From contig DXFV01000033.1 of NCBI GenBank assembly GCA_019114265.1, positions 124,001-188,000 of the forward strand: 64,000 nucleotides of DNA, written 5' to 3'. Below, one piece after another: positions 56,800 through 64,000 of the stretch. Both the position numbers and the translations under genes were made by a program. Source of the DNA: Anaerofilum faecale. Lineage in GTDB: Bacteria; Bacillota; Clostridia; Oscillospirales; Ruminococcaceae. The notes beneath the pieces were generated by a model. It had not been told where the DNA came from and searched no databases. It was given only the letters and a program-made list of their open reading frames with translations. Within the stretch, counting starts at the first letter, position 1; every line of letters begins with the position of its first letter.

Positions 56800-58146
56800 A
56801 TGGACTTTCTAAACGGAAAAATCAAAACGCTCTATTTCAAATATCTTGCGGCCGCTTTTGGCAGCGCTCTGATCACCTCCATTTATTCTATTGTGGATAT
56901 GGCCATGGTGGGCCAGTATCATGGGCCGGAAGGTACGGCAGCTTTGGCGGTTGTCGCGCCCATCTGGAATATCATTTACAGTCTGGGGCTCTTGATGGGG
57001 ATCGGCGGCTCTGTCCTTTTCAGTATGATTCGAGGAAAAGGAGAGGATCAGGTCCGCCAATCCAACGAATATTTTACAGTTTCCATCCTTGGTTCCGTCA
57101 TCCTTGCGGTGCTCGCGTGGGTCGTCATTGCCTTTTTTGACCAGCCGCTGCTGAAATTTTTCGGTGCGGAAGGACACACCCTCACGTTGGCCAGGGAATA
57201 TGTGCTGCCGATCAAATTCGTCGTGCCCTGCTTTCTGTTTACACAGACGCTGGCGGCCTATCTGCGGAATGACAAAAATCCCACCTTGGCCACGGCAGGT
57301 GTCTTGGCAGGCGGCATCTTTAATGTATTCGGAGATTACTTCTTTGTCTTTACCTGTGATATGGGCGCCATGGGCGCAGGGCTTGCCACGGCCATCGGCA
57401 CGGTGATTTCTATCCTTGTCATGTTCTCCCACTTCTTCAGGAAGAAAAACACCCTGCGGCTGGTTCGTCCGTTCAATCTGTTCCGGAAATTCCGGGAAAT
57501 TCTGGTGACCGGATTTTCCACCTTCTTCATTGACATTGCCATGGGCATCCTGACCATTCTCTTCAACCGGCAGATCATGGCTTATTTGGGCACGAACGCC
57601 CTCTCCGTATACGGGGTGATTGTCAATATCAGCACCTTTGTGCAGTGCTGTGCGTACAGTGTCGGGCAGGCGTCTCAGCCGATTATCTCCAGCAATTTTG
57701 GTGCGGGAAAAGGGGAACGTATTCGGCAGACATTGCGGTATGCCATCGGAACAACGAGCTTTTTCGGCATTGTTTGGACAGTGGTTTGCCTTGCGATCCC
57801 GAACCAGTTCATCCACCTTTTTATGTCGCCGACAGAGGAAGTTCTGCAGATCGCTCCCGCGATCATCCGGTGCTACGGATTGTCCTTCCTGTTAATGACG
57901 CTTAATATTTTCTCCACGTACTACTTCCAGGCCCTTATGAAACCCAAAGCGGCCTTTGTCGTTTCCATATCACGGGGATTGATAATCAGCGGTATTTTGA
58001 TTTTGCTGCTGCCCATAGTGACCGGAGCCAATTCGATCTGGTTCGCCATGCCTCTCACGGAACTGTTTGTGGCAATCTATGTTGTGTGTATGATCGCCCG
58101 TTATACAAAACAATTGTCAACAGAAAGGAAGGCAGCTCATGAATAA
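56800..58146 (+). CDS. MATE family efflux transporter
   Basis: Na+/H+-coupled multidrug exporter of 448 residues with twelve membrane helices in two similar halves: TSIYSIVDMAMVGQYHGPEG, GIGGSVLFSMIRGKGE, PCFLFTQTLAAYLRNDKNP, and QPIISSNFGAGKGERIRQTL. It resembles the MepA/NorM-like group of clostridia. GGAGGAGG lies ten bases before the ATG. Transcription appears controlled by the leader hairpin. The last eight bases overlap the kinase-like gene. Confidence 0.94.
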   Translation: MDFLNGKIKTLYFKYLAAAFGSALITSIYSIVDMAMVGQYHGPEGTAALAVVAPIWNIIYSLGLLMGIGGSVLFSMIRGKGEDQVRQSNEYFTVSILGSVILAVLAWVVIAFFDQPLLKFFGAEGHTLTLAREYVLPIKFVVPCFLFTQTLAAYLRNDKNPTLATAGVLAGGIFNVFGDYFFVFTCDMGAMGAGLATAIGTVISILVMFSHFFRKKNTLRLVRPFNLFRKFREILVTGFSTFFIDIAMGILTILFNRQIMAYLGTNALSVYGVIVNISTFVQCCAYSVGQASQPIISSNFGAGKGERIRQTLRYAIGTTSFFGIVWTVVCLAIPNQFIHLFMSPTEEVLQIAPAIIRCYGLSFLLMTLNIFSTYYFQALMKPKAAFVVSISRGLIISGILILLLPIVTGANSIWFAMPLTELFVAIYVVCMIARYTKQLSTERKAAHE

Positions 58147-58741
58147 GATCATCACCATTGGTCGTGAATTTGGCAGCGGCGGCCGGGAATTTGGCCGGCG
58201 GCTGTCGGAACAACTGGGATTTGCCTATTACGATCAGGAGATCATCAGCGAAATTTCCAAAAGGACCTCCCTGTCGGAGCAGTATGTCCAGGCGATCGTG
58301 GAACACCGGCCCTCGTTTTCGTTCCCGATCCATATTGGACAGAGCTTTTATGCGCTGGGGAATCCGGCCTTTGAACAAACGATGACGGTCTATCAGGAGC
58401 AGGCGCGTATCATAAAAGAACTGGCTGCCGAGTCAAACTGCGTCATCGTTGGACGCTGTGCAGATCACATTTTGAAAGAATATAAGCCTTTCCGAATTTT
58501 TGTCTATGCAGACATGGAAAGCAAGATGAAGCGCTGCCGTGAAAAAGGCCCGGAGGAGGAAACGCTCTCGGATAAAGAACTCCGGCAGAAAATTTCCGGG
58601 ATTGATAAAAAGCGCGCCAAGTATTATGAATTTTATACGGGGCATCCATGGGGCGACAAACTGAATTTTGATCTCTGCCTCAATACGACACAAACCGTCG
58701 TCAAAGAAATGGTCCCGGTTATAGCAAAACTGTTTTGCTGA
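58139..58741 (+). CDS. Cytidylate kinase-like family protein
   Basis: A 200-residue P-loop protein of the Cytidylate_kin2 group: MNKIITIGREFGSGGREFGR at the start, then NCVIVGRCADHILKEYKPFRI and DKKRAKYYEFYTGHPWGD. It differs from the true Cmk at 23.8 kb, lacking DTGAMYRA, so the substrate is unknown. Overlap with the MATE gene implies coupled translation; this pairing recurs in clostridia and may represent a drug- or nucleotide-modifying partner, though that is inference. Confidence 0.88.
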   Translation: MNKIITIGREFGSGGREFGRRLSEQLGFAYYDQEIISEISKRTSLSEQYVQAIVEHRPSFSFPIHIGQSFYALGNPAFEQTMTVYQEQARIIKELAAESNCVIVGRCADHILKEYKPFRIFVYADMESKMKRCREKGPEEETLSDKELRQKISGIDKKRAKYYEFYTGHPWGDKLNFDLCLNTTQTVVKEMVPVIAKLFC

Positions 58742-58799
58742 AATCGTGCAGCACATAGGCCGGTGAAACCGTTTGTGCTGCGATGGAATATCCGTGGAT

Positions 58800-59663
58800 T
58801 TACACACTGCCCGCTGTATCCGCTTTGATCCGCTCGATCAAAGCGGATATTTTTTTCTTTGTTTTTCGCAGACACGCAAAATGATAGCAAACCGTCGCCT
58901 CCGGGTCTAAAACAGGGATGACGGTGCGGTTTTCGGGTTTCCCCGACCACCGCATGCTCAAATCCGAAACAAAGGAGGGGAGAGCGGAAGCCTGCACCAG
59001 TTCCTCGAAATCCTCCTGCCGGTTTTGAACCAGTGTGCGGGTCAACGGCATTTTTTCGCGGCAAACATCGCGCCAGAATCCAATTTGCGAGAGCAGCAAA
59101 ATACTTTCGCCGTCGATGTCCTTGAAATAAAGCCCCTTTGAGGCAGACAGGGGATGCGCAGGCGGCAAAGAGAAATACAGCTGCTCCGTTTCAAAGGGGA
59201 AGCAGTATACTTCCGGCTCATCCAGTGCGCAAGGAAGAACGATGAATTGATACAAACCGGTTTTCAATCCGGCTATGAGCGTTTGCAAATCCTTCATCTC
59301 GGATGAGACGGTCATTTCGGGATATAACTGGGAAACCAGCGGCGACAACGTCCACAACGGTGCAGGCGCACAGGAGCCGATGGCAATGGTGCGCTGGCTG
59401 CGATCGAACGCACGCACCTGTTCCACGAGATCGTGGGCCTGATCGATAACACGCCGGGCGTATTCCACGGCAAGCTCCCCGTTTTTGTTCAGACTTATTT
59501 TGTTTTTTTGACGGTCAAAGAGAGTGACCTGTAACATATCCTCTAACTTTTGCATGGAGCGGCTCAGCGCAGGCTGTGAGAGATGCAGCTGTTCCGCCGC
59601 CCCTGACATCGTTCCGCAATCTGCGATGGCCACCAGCTGAACCAGTTGATACAATTCCACCAT
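58800..59663 (-). CDS. LysR-family transcriptional regulator
   Basis: A 287-residue activator type: N-terminal helix-turn-helix (LVAIADCGTMSGAAEQLHLSQ, then PALSRSMQKLEDML) and a two-lobed effector domain starting TIAIGSCAPAPLW. It is divergent from the aldo/keto reductase, which it probably controls. Its 3' end doubles as the terminator for the convergent MATE operon. Confidence 0.93.
   Translation of the reverse strand: MVELYQLVQLVAIADCGTMSGAAEQLHLSQPALSRSMQKLEDMLQVTLFDRQKNKISLNKNGELAVEYARRVIDQAHDLVEQVRAFDRSQRTIAIGSCAPAPLWTLSPLVSQLYPEMTVSSEMKDLQTLIAGLKTGLYQFIVLPCALDEPEVYCFPFETEQLYFSLPPAHPLSASKGLYFKDIDGESILLLSQIGFWRDVCREKMPLTRTLVQNRQEDFEELVQASALPSFVSDLSMRWSGKPENRTVIPVLDPEATVCYHFACLRKTKKKISALIERIKADTAGSV
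58818..58855 (+). terminator. Terminator of the MATE operon, inside the lysR 3' end
   Basis: ATCCGCTTTGATC and GATCAAAGCGGAT, 13 pairs, CGCTC loop, then ATTTTTTTC. It lies within the last codons of the convergent LysR gene. Confidence 0.9.
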
Positions 59664-59724
59664 GATCTCCCATGCTCCTTTCGTTTGCTATGCATACCAA
59701 TTATACCACATTTCGCAACAGGTA

Positions 59725-59754
59725 TTGTACTTTTTTGAAAGTCTGCGATACAAT
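59725..59754 (+). promoter_or_regulatory. Promoter and dyad of the aldo/keto reductase gene
   Basis: TTGTAC (59725-59730) and TACAAT (59749-59754), 18-base spacer. ATTGTA and TACAAT at the two ends form an inverted repeat that covers both promoter hexamers, a possible LysR-type site. Confidence 0.5.
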
Positions 59755-59807
59755 TTGAACTGGAAAACAAGAAATAAATGAAGATACTGTACAGGAGGAA
59801 CGAAACC

Positions 59808-60668
59808 ATGAACAAGATCGAAACTGTCAAACTGAACAACGGTGTGGAAATGCCTCTGGAGGGCTTTGGCGTGTTCCAGGTGCCAGACCCCGCTGTGTGC
59901 GAGCAGGCCGTGCTGGACGCCATCGCCACAGGGTATCGGCTCATTGATACGGCCGCGGCCTACATGAACGAGGAGGCTGTGGGCAAGGCCATCGCCAAGT
60001 GCGGTGTGCCCCGGGAGGAGCTGTTCATCACCACCAAGCTGTGGGTGCAGGACGCCAGCTATGAGGGCGCCAAGAAAGCCATAGAGACCTCCCTCCGGAA
60101 ACTGGGCCTGACGTATATCGACCTGTATCTGATCCATCAGCCTATGGGCGACTATATCGGCGCCTACCGCGCTATAGAGGAGGCCTACAAAGAGGGCAAG
60201 CTGAAGGCCATCGGCGTGTGCAACTTCTATCCCAACCGCCTGGCCGACCTGTGCGAGACGGTGGACGTGATGCCCGCCGTCAACCAGGTGGAGCTCCATC
60301 CTTTCTTCCAGCAGGAGAGCGCCCTGGCGCTGATGAAGGAGTACGGCGTCGTCCCCGAGGCCTGGGGCCCCTTCGCCGAGGGCAACCACGGCATCTTCAC
60401 CCATCCCGTCCTGACCGCCATCGGCCAGAAGTACGGCAAGACGGCCGCCCAGGTGGCCCTGCGCTGGAATGTCCAGCGGGGCGTGGTGGTCATCCCCAAG
60501 TCTGTCCACAAGGAGCGCATGGAGCAGAACATGGATATCTGGAACTTCCAGCTCACCGACGAGGACATGGCGGAGATCGCCAAACTGGACATTGGCCACA
60601 GCGAGATCGTGGACCACAGCGACCCCGGCTTTGTCAAGATGCTGCACGGCATGAAGATTCATGACTGA
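59808..60668 (+). CDS. Aldo/keto reductase
   Basis: NAD(P)H-dependent carbonyl reductase, 286 residues, TIM barrel. The catalytic tetrad is complete: Asp47 (YRLIDTAAAY), Tyr52, Lys77 (TTKLWVQD) and His110 (YLIHQP). NQVELHPFFQQ and the phosphate-binding VVIPKSVHKERM are present. It resembles the YvgN/2,5-diketo-gluconate reductase group. ATG at 59808 follows AGGAGG. Divergent from lysR and closed by a strong terminator. Confidence 0.94.
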   Translation: MNKIETVKLNNGVEMPLEGFGVFQVPDPAVCEQAVLDAIATGYRLIDTAAAYMNEEAVGKAIAKCGVPREELFITTKLWVQDASYEGAKKAIETSLRKLGLTYIDLYLIHQPMGDYIGAYRAIEEAYKEGKLKAIGVCNFYPNRLADLCETVDVMPAVNQVELHPFFQQESALALMKEYGVVPEAWGPFAEGNHGIFTHPVLTAIGQKYGKTAAQVALRWNVQRGVVVIPKSVHKERMEQNMDIWNFQLTDEDMAEIAKLDIGHSEIVDHSDPGFVKMLHGMKIHD

Positions 60669-60708
60669 TCGCACCTGCCTGTAAAGGCCGGGAAACAGAA
60701 GAAAATAG

Positions 60709-60755
60709 AATGCGGCAAAGAGGCGTTTGACATGCTTCCTTGCCGCATTTTTTTT
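60709..60755 (+). terminator. Terminator after the aldo/keto reductase gene
   Basis: AATGCGGCAA and TTGCCGCATT, ten pairs with a 21-base loop, followed by TTTTTT. Confidence 0.88.
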
Positions 60756-61110
60756 GGAGAGCGAAACAGAGACGGTGCAGCGGCCTGCAATAGACACCGC
60801 AACCGTCTCGGCTGTCTCCGCAGATTGCAGCATGGTCGTAGCAGTCGCAGCGGGGCGGTTTCATCGGTTGGCGCCTGTTTGGACGATATGCAAAGTTTCT
60901 GAATGCCTGCACTTTGCTTTTTGGTGAGGCAAAAAGTAGACAAATTTTGCTCAAAATTGTATGATAGGAACAGAAAACAGGAATGTTCTCAACAAGTAAA
61001 GTTTTGTGAAAAAGTGGTGCAGCTATGCTATATTATATGGAAGTTGACTTGAGCTCACGGGAGGTTTCTGGAAAAGTTTCGATTTGCATTTCTGAACAGG
61101 AGAATCAAAA
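60756..61110. other. Intergenic region without a supported gene
   Basis: GC-mixed stretch after the terminator; no open frame with a ribosome site, no clear repeat. An AT-rich part at 60930-61040 may hold the promoter for the following genes. Confidence 0.6.
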
Positions 61111-61275
61111 ATGTGGAATGAGATCTTTGCATCCTTTCGGCAAAATCCGCGGGATGTTTGCACCTGTCCGACAAGAGGCAGCGGCCATATTGTTGTGGCC
61201 GGAACAGACCACAGGGACGCGCCTTTCCGGCGCCATGTGCGGTGGTCAAATCCGTGCACACAACAAGCTTTCTGA
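61111..61275 (+). CDS. Possible small protein, 54 residues
   Basis: Open frame MWNEIFASFRQNPRDVCTCP... ending QQAF, with AGGAG eight bases before the ATG. It is basic with three cysteines and no hydrophobic helix. It ends 18 bases before the phosphoesterase gene. Not recognised; it could be a relic or a leader. Confidence 0.35.
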   Translation: MWNEIFASFRQNPRDVCTCPTRGSGHIVVAGTDHRDAPFRRHVRWSNPCTQQAF

Positions 61276-61293
61276 TCGAAGAGGGGATATGCG

Positions 61294-61995
61294 ATGACCT
61301 ATTGCATTTCGGATATACACGGCGATTATGCCAAATACCGCCGGATGCTGAAAAAGCTCCGGTTTTGCGACTGCGATACGCTCTATGTGCTGGGCGATGT
61401 GGTGGACCGCGGCCCGGAACCGGTCAAGATCCTGCTGGACATGATGAAGCGCCCCAATGTGATCCCGCTGCTGGGCAATCACGAATATATGGCGGCGGTC
61501 TGCCTGCGGTTCCTTGTCAAACCGGTCACCGAGGAAAGCATCGCGTCGTTGTCCGACGATGCGCTGGAATCTCTCTGCAACTGGCAGCTCCAGGGCGGCG
61601 TGTCCACACTGGAAGAATTCCGCCGCCTTTCGCCCGCAAAGCGCGGGGAGGTGCTGGAATATCTGCAGGAGTTTATCCTGTACGAGGAGATCAGCGTGAA
61701 CGGGCGGCGGTATCTTCTGGTGCATGCAGGCCCGGCTGATTTCTCCCCGGACCGTCCGCTGGAGGACTACGACCTGCACGAGATGCTCTGGACGCGGCTG
61801 GATTATGAAAAGGTGTATTACAAGGATCGCGTTCTGGTCAGCGGCCACACGCCTGTTTCGCACATCCCGGGCAACGTCCGCCCGCATTCCATCTACCGGG
61901 CAAACAACCATATCGCCATCGACTGCGGATGTGGCGGCGGCGGGCCGCTGGGCGCGATCTGTCTGGAGACGGGCGAAGAATTTTATGTGGAATGA
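61294..61995 (+). CDS. PrpA-like serine/threonine phosphatase family protein
   Basis: Calcineurin-like phosphoesterase of 233 residues. CISDIHGDYAKY, YVLGDVVDRGPEP, LLGNHEYM, LVHAGPAD and LVSGHTPV give the full set of metal and phosphate ligands, in the arrangement of bacterial PPP phosphatases (PrpA, Ap4A hydrolase-like). Substrate could be phosphoprotein or diadenosine polyphosphate. AAGAGGGG precedes the ATG. Confidence 0.92.
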   Translation: MTYCISDIHGDYAKYRRMLKKLRFCDCDTLYVLGDVVDRGPEPVKILLDMMKRPNVIPLLGNHEYMAAVCLRFLVKPVTEESIASLSDDALESLCNWQLQGGVSTLEEFRRLSPAKRGEVLEYLQEFILYEEISVNGRRYLLVHAGPADFSPDRPLEDYDLHEMLWTRLDYEKVYYKDRVLVSGHTPVSHIPGNVRPHSIYRANNHIAIDCGCGGGGPLGAICLETGEEFYVE

Positions 61996-62021
61996 TTCCT
62001 CCCGCCGGACAGTTTTTTCGC

Positions 62022-62070
62022 TTGCAATTTACAGCAAATTGCAATAAACTCTCTATAAGGAAGAGAGTTT
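62022..62070 (+). promoter_or_regulatory. Palindromic promoter and leader stem of the merR gene
   Basis: TTGCAA (62022-62027) and TAAACT (62045-62050), 17-base spacer, where TTGCAATTT-N5-AAATTGCAA is a perfect dyad spanning -35 to -10. Next, AAACTCTCT (62046-62054) and AGAGAGTTT (62062-62070) form a perfect stem at the start of the transcript. Confidence 0.7.
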
Positions 62071-62083
62071 TGGAGGCCTTGAT

Positions 62084-62926
62084 ATGCAGGACAAACTGCT
62101 TTCCATTGGAAAAATGGCGCGGATGAACCGTGTCACCATTTCAACTTTGCGCCTTTACGACGAAAAGGGGCTGCTTGTCCCGCGCTACACCGATCCGCAG
62201 ACCGGCTATCGCTACTACAGCATCGAGCAGAACAGCCGGTTGGACATGATCGCCTATATGAAGGACCTGGGCATGAGCCTTGCCGAGATCCGCCGCGCGC
62301 TGGAAAAGGAGGACCTTGCCCTGATGGAGGACCTGCTTGCCCGCAAGAACGAGCAGATCCACCAGCAGATGCGCCAGCTGAAAGCGCGGCACGATGCGGT
62401 GGAACGGGCGATACAGTCCATCGAGCGGTACCGCAAATCGCCCACCACCGGCACCCTCTCGCTGGAATATATCGACCGGCGGTACATTTGGGGCATGCCC
62501 TGCACGGAGAATTTCTATGCCAGCGATATCCACAGCTACGAGCACTCGCTGCACACGCTGCGGCAGCATCTCTCGGAACAGGGGCTGGAACAGGTGCATT
62601 CCTACAATGTGGGCACCACCATCTCGCGGGAAAATTTTTTGTGCGAACGGTATGTTGCGGGGCAGATCTTCCTGTTTGTGGGGCGCAGTGTGCCCGCCGC
62701 CGCCAACCTGCAGCTGGTGGACAGCGGCATGTACGCCTGCATCTATCTGGACAGCTACAGCGATGAGACCGCGGGCGCAAAGCAGCTGCTGGACTACTGC
62801 CGCCGCAGCGGATACACGGTGACGGGCGACTATATCTGCGAGGTGATGACCGGGTTTCCGGTGTTTGAAAACGACCCGGACAGCATGTTTTTGCGCCTCC
62901 AGGTGCCGGTATCCTTTGCGCGGTGA
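62084..62926 (+). CDS. MerR-family regulator with effector-binding domain
   Basis: BmrR-type regulator of 280 residues: MerR HTH (LLSIGKMARMNRVTISTLRL, YDEKGLLVPRYTDPQTGYRYY), a dimerisation coiled coil (residues 75-115), and a C-terminal GyrI/BmrR-like ligand domain. GGAGG lies seven bases before the ATG. The next gene downstream has a 19-base-spaced promoter of the kind MerR proteins activate. A short GCGC/GCGC hairpin with TTTTT follows the stop. Confidence 0.92.
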   Translation: MQDKLLSIGKMARMNRVTISTLRLYDEKGLLVPRYTDPQTGYRYYSIEQNSRLDMIAYMKDLGMSLAEIRRALEKEDLALMEDLLARKNEQIHQQMRQLKARHDAVERAIQSIERYRKSPTTGTLSLEYIDRRYIWGMPCTENFYASDIHSYEHSLHTLRQHLSEQGLEQVHSYNVGTTISRENFLCERYVAGQIFLFVGRSVPAAANLQLVDSGMYACIYLDSYSDETAGAKQLLDYCRRSGYTVTGDYICEVMTGFPVFENDPDSMFLRLQVPVSFAR

Positions 62927-62944
62927 GCGCGTTTTTGTGAGAAC

Positions 62945-62997
62945 GTGAAAAATTTCACATTTGCCCTTGACTCTCCTGCCACAAGATGGTTTACACT
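62945..62997 (+). promoter_or_regulatory. MerR-type 19-bp-spaced promoter
   Basis: TTGACT (62967-62972) and TACACT (62992-62997) with a 19-base spacer, too long for unaided sigma-A use but standard for MerR activation. The palindrome GTGAAAAATTTCAC (62945-62958) lies just upstream. Confidence 0.65.
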
Positions 62998-63083
62998 AAT
63001 CTTGAACAAAAGGGAAGGCGGAAACTTCCCGCCCCGTGCACAGCTTCGGGGGAAGATCTGAAAACAGCAAGGAGGCAAGTCTT

Positions 63084-64000
63084 ATGGAAAAGATCAAAGT
63101 GGTTCAGTACGGATGCGGTAAAATGGCAAAATACACGCTGCGCTATCTCTACGAGCACGGCGCACAGATCGTGGGCGCCATCGACGTGAACCCCGCCGTT
63201 GTGGGCATGGACGTGGGCGATTTTGCAGAGCTGGGTGTAAAGACCGGCATCCTCATCTCCAACGACGCCGACAAGGTCCTGGACGAGTGCGACGCGGATG
63301 TTGCCATCGTCACTTTGTTCAGCTTCATCGGGGATATCTACGAGCATGTGGAGAAATGTGTTGCCCGCGGCATCAATGTCATCACCACCTGTGAAGAGGC
63401 AATTTATCCCTGGACCACGGCCGCCGCACAGATCAACCGGCTGGACGCACTGGCAAAGGCGACCGGCTGCACCATCACCGGTTCGGGTATGCAGGATATC
63501 TTCTGGATCAACATGGTGGCGATGGTCGCCAGCGGCTGCCACAAGCTGACCCGCATCCAGGGCGCATACAGCTACAATGTTGAGGACTACGGCCTGGCGC
63601 TGGCCGAGGCGCACGGCTGCGGCCTGACCCCCGCCGAGTTTGAAGAGAAGATCGCGCACCCCGCCGAGTTTGAGCCGTCGTATGCCTGGAACGCCAGCGA
63701 AGCCATCTGCAGCAAGCTGGGGCTGACCATCAAATCCATCACCCAGAAGCACGTTCCCTGCACGGTCGACCACGATGTGTACAGCTCCACGCTGGGCAAG
63801 ACCATTCCCGCCGGCCACTGCATCGGCATGTCGGCGGTTGTGACCATCGAAACGATGCAGGGCATCACCATCGAGGAGGAGACCATCGGCAAGGTGTACG
63901 GTCCCGACGACGGCGATATGTGCGACTGGAAGCTGAGCGGCGAGCCCGACACTGAATTCCATGTTGTGAAGCCCGCCACCGTAGAGCACACCTGTGCGAC
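63084..64000 (+). CDS. 2,4-diaminopentanoate dehydrogenase-like protein (partial)
   Basis: First 305 codons of a gene cut by the right edge. It opens with a dinucleotide fold (KIKVVQYGCGKMAKYTL) and IVGAIDVNPAVVGMDVGDFA, then VINVITTCEEAIYP-like text (GINVITTCEEAIYP) and GSGMQDIFWINMV. This DapB-like N-domain with its own C-domain resembles 2,4-diaminopentanoate dehydrogenase of ornithine fermentation, but partner ort genes would lie outside the window, so related amine dehydrogenases cannot be excluded. AAGGAGG precedes the ATG; the promoter is MerR-type. Confidence 0.7.
   Translation, partial: MEKIKVVQYGCGKMAKYTLRYLYEHGAQIVGAIDVNPAVVGMDVGDFAELGVKTGILISNDADKVLDECDADVAIVTLFSFIGDIYEHVEKCVARGINVITTCEEAIYPWTTAAAQINRLDALAKATGCTITGSGMQDIFWINMVAMVASGCHKLTRIQGAYSYNVEDYGLALAEAHGCGLTPAEFEEKIAHPAEFEPSYAWNASEAICSKLGLTIKSITQKHVPCTVDHDVYSSTLGKTIPAGHCIGMSAVVTIETMQGITIEEETIGKVYGPDDGDMCDWKLSGEPDTEFHVVKPATVEHTCA

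Noticed and set aside
53337..59700. An integrated phage or conjugative element
   Set aside because: Composition differs, but there is no integrase, att repeat, portal, terminase or relaxase; individual gene acquisitions are a simpler reading.
61025..61297. 90-codon frame upstream of the PrpA-like gene
   Set aside because: No ribosome site and unnatural composition; the alternative 54-codon frame at 61111 has a better start signal.
1..64000. tRNA, rRNA, tmRNA or CRISPR array
   Set aside because: No T-loop consensus (GTTCGA) in a cloverleaf context, no rRNA stretches and no regularly spaced direct repeats were seen on either strand.

Overview
The window comes from a GC-rich, endospore-forming member of the Firmicutes, most likely class Clostridia, order Oscillospirales (Ruminococcaceae/Oscillospiraceae type). 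This is inferred from gene content and order: a ylxM-ffh-rpsP-khpA-rimM-trmD run, an IspH-ribosomal S1 fusion in a cmk-plsC-ispH operon, both dipicolinate synthase subunits, and Shine-Dalgarno-led genes with 4-bp ATGA stop/start overlaps. No tRNA, rRNA, CRISPR array, phage or insertion sequence was found.

Layout. 1-7.6 kb: translation, SRP and repair genes (ylxM, ffh, rpsP, khpA, rimM, trmD, HPr, uvrC, rsmD, coaD). 7.7-18.6 kb: an orphan AT-hook/HTH protein, then a division and cell-wall (dcw) cluster, mraZ-rsmH-ftsL-ftsI-murF-mraY-ftsW-murG-ftsQ. It opens with tandem MraZ boxes and lacks murE and murD; murC sits alone at 51.4 kb. 18.8-20.2 kb: dipicolinate synthase A and B behind a sigma-K-like promoter. 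20.3-28.5 kb: housekeeping genes (5-formyl-THF cyclo-ligase, a DacF-like PBP, a flavoprotein, cmk, plsC, ispH-S1, an FMN-binding lipoprotein, deoC). 28.6-31.2 kb: a copper ATPase carrying its own CopZ-like domain behind an internal ribosome site.

31.2-46 kb is accessory and envelope-facing: a nitroreductase, a BlaR1/BlaI-type sensor pair with palindromic operators, rlmD, two tandem paralogous solute-binding-type lipoproteins divergent from a response regulator, a structured leader with a small membrane protein, a histidine kinase, a lipoprotein hydrolase and a rubredoxin-domain oxidoreductase. 46-52.8 kb: azlCD, a CcdA-TlpA fusion, a GT-C-like membrane protein, a phosphoesterase, ogt and murC.

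53.3-59.7 kb is visibly more AT-rich in its regulatory DNA and reads as acquired: a 1010-residue WYL-like/SF1 helicase/nuclease protein (candidate defence gene), a MATE exporter behind an attenuator-like leader with a cytidylate-kinase-like partner, and a LysR regulator divergent from an aldo/keto reductase. The window ends with a PrpA-type phosphoesterase, a MerR regulator with a palindromic promoter, and a truncated 2,4-diaminopentanoate dehydrogenase-like gene behind a 19-bp-spaced MerR-type promoter.

Start codons were moved from the longest open frame to the ATG/GTG best supported by a Shine-Dalgarno sequence and family N-terminus. All functional calls are from reading the translations; no database search was run.
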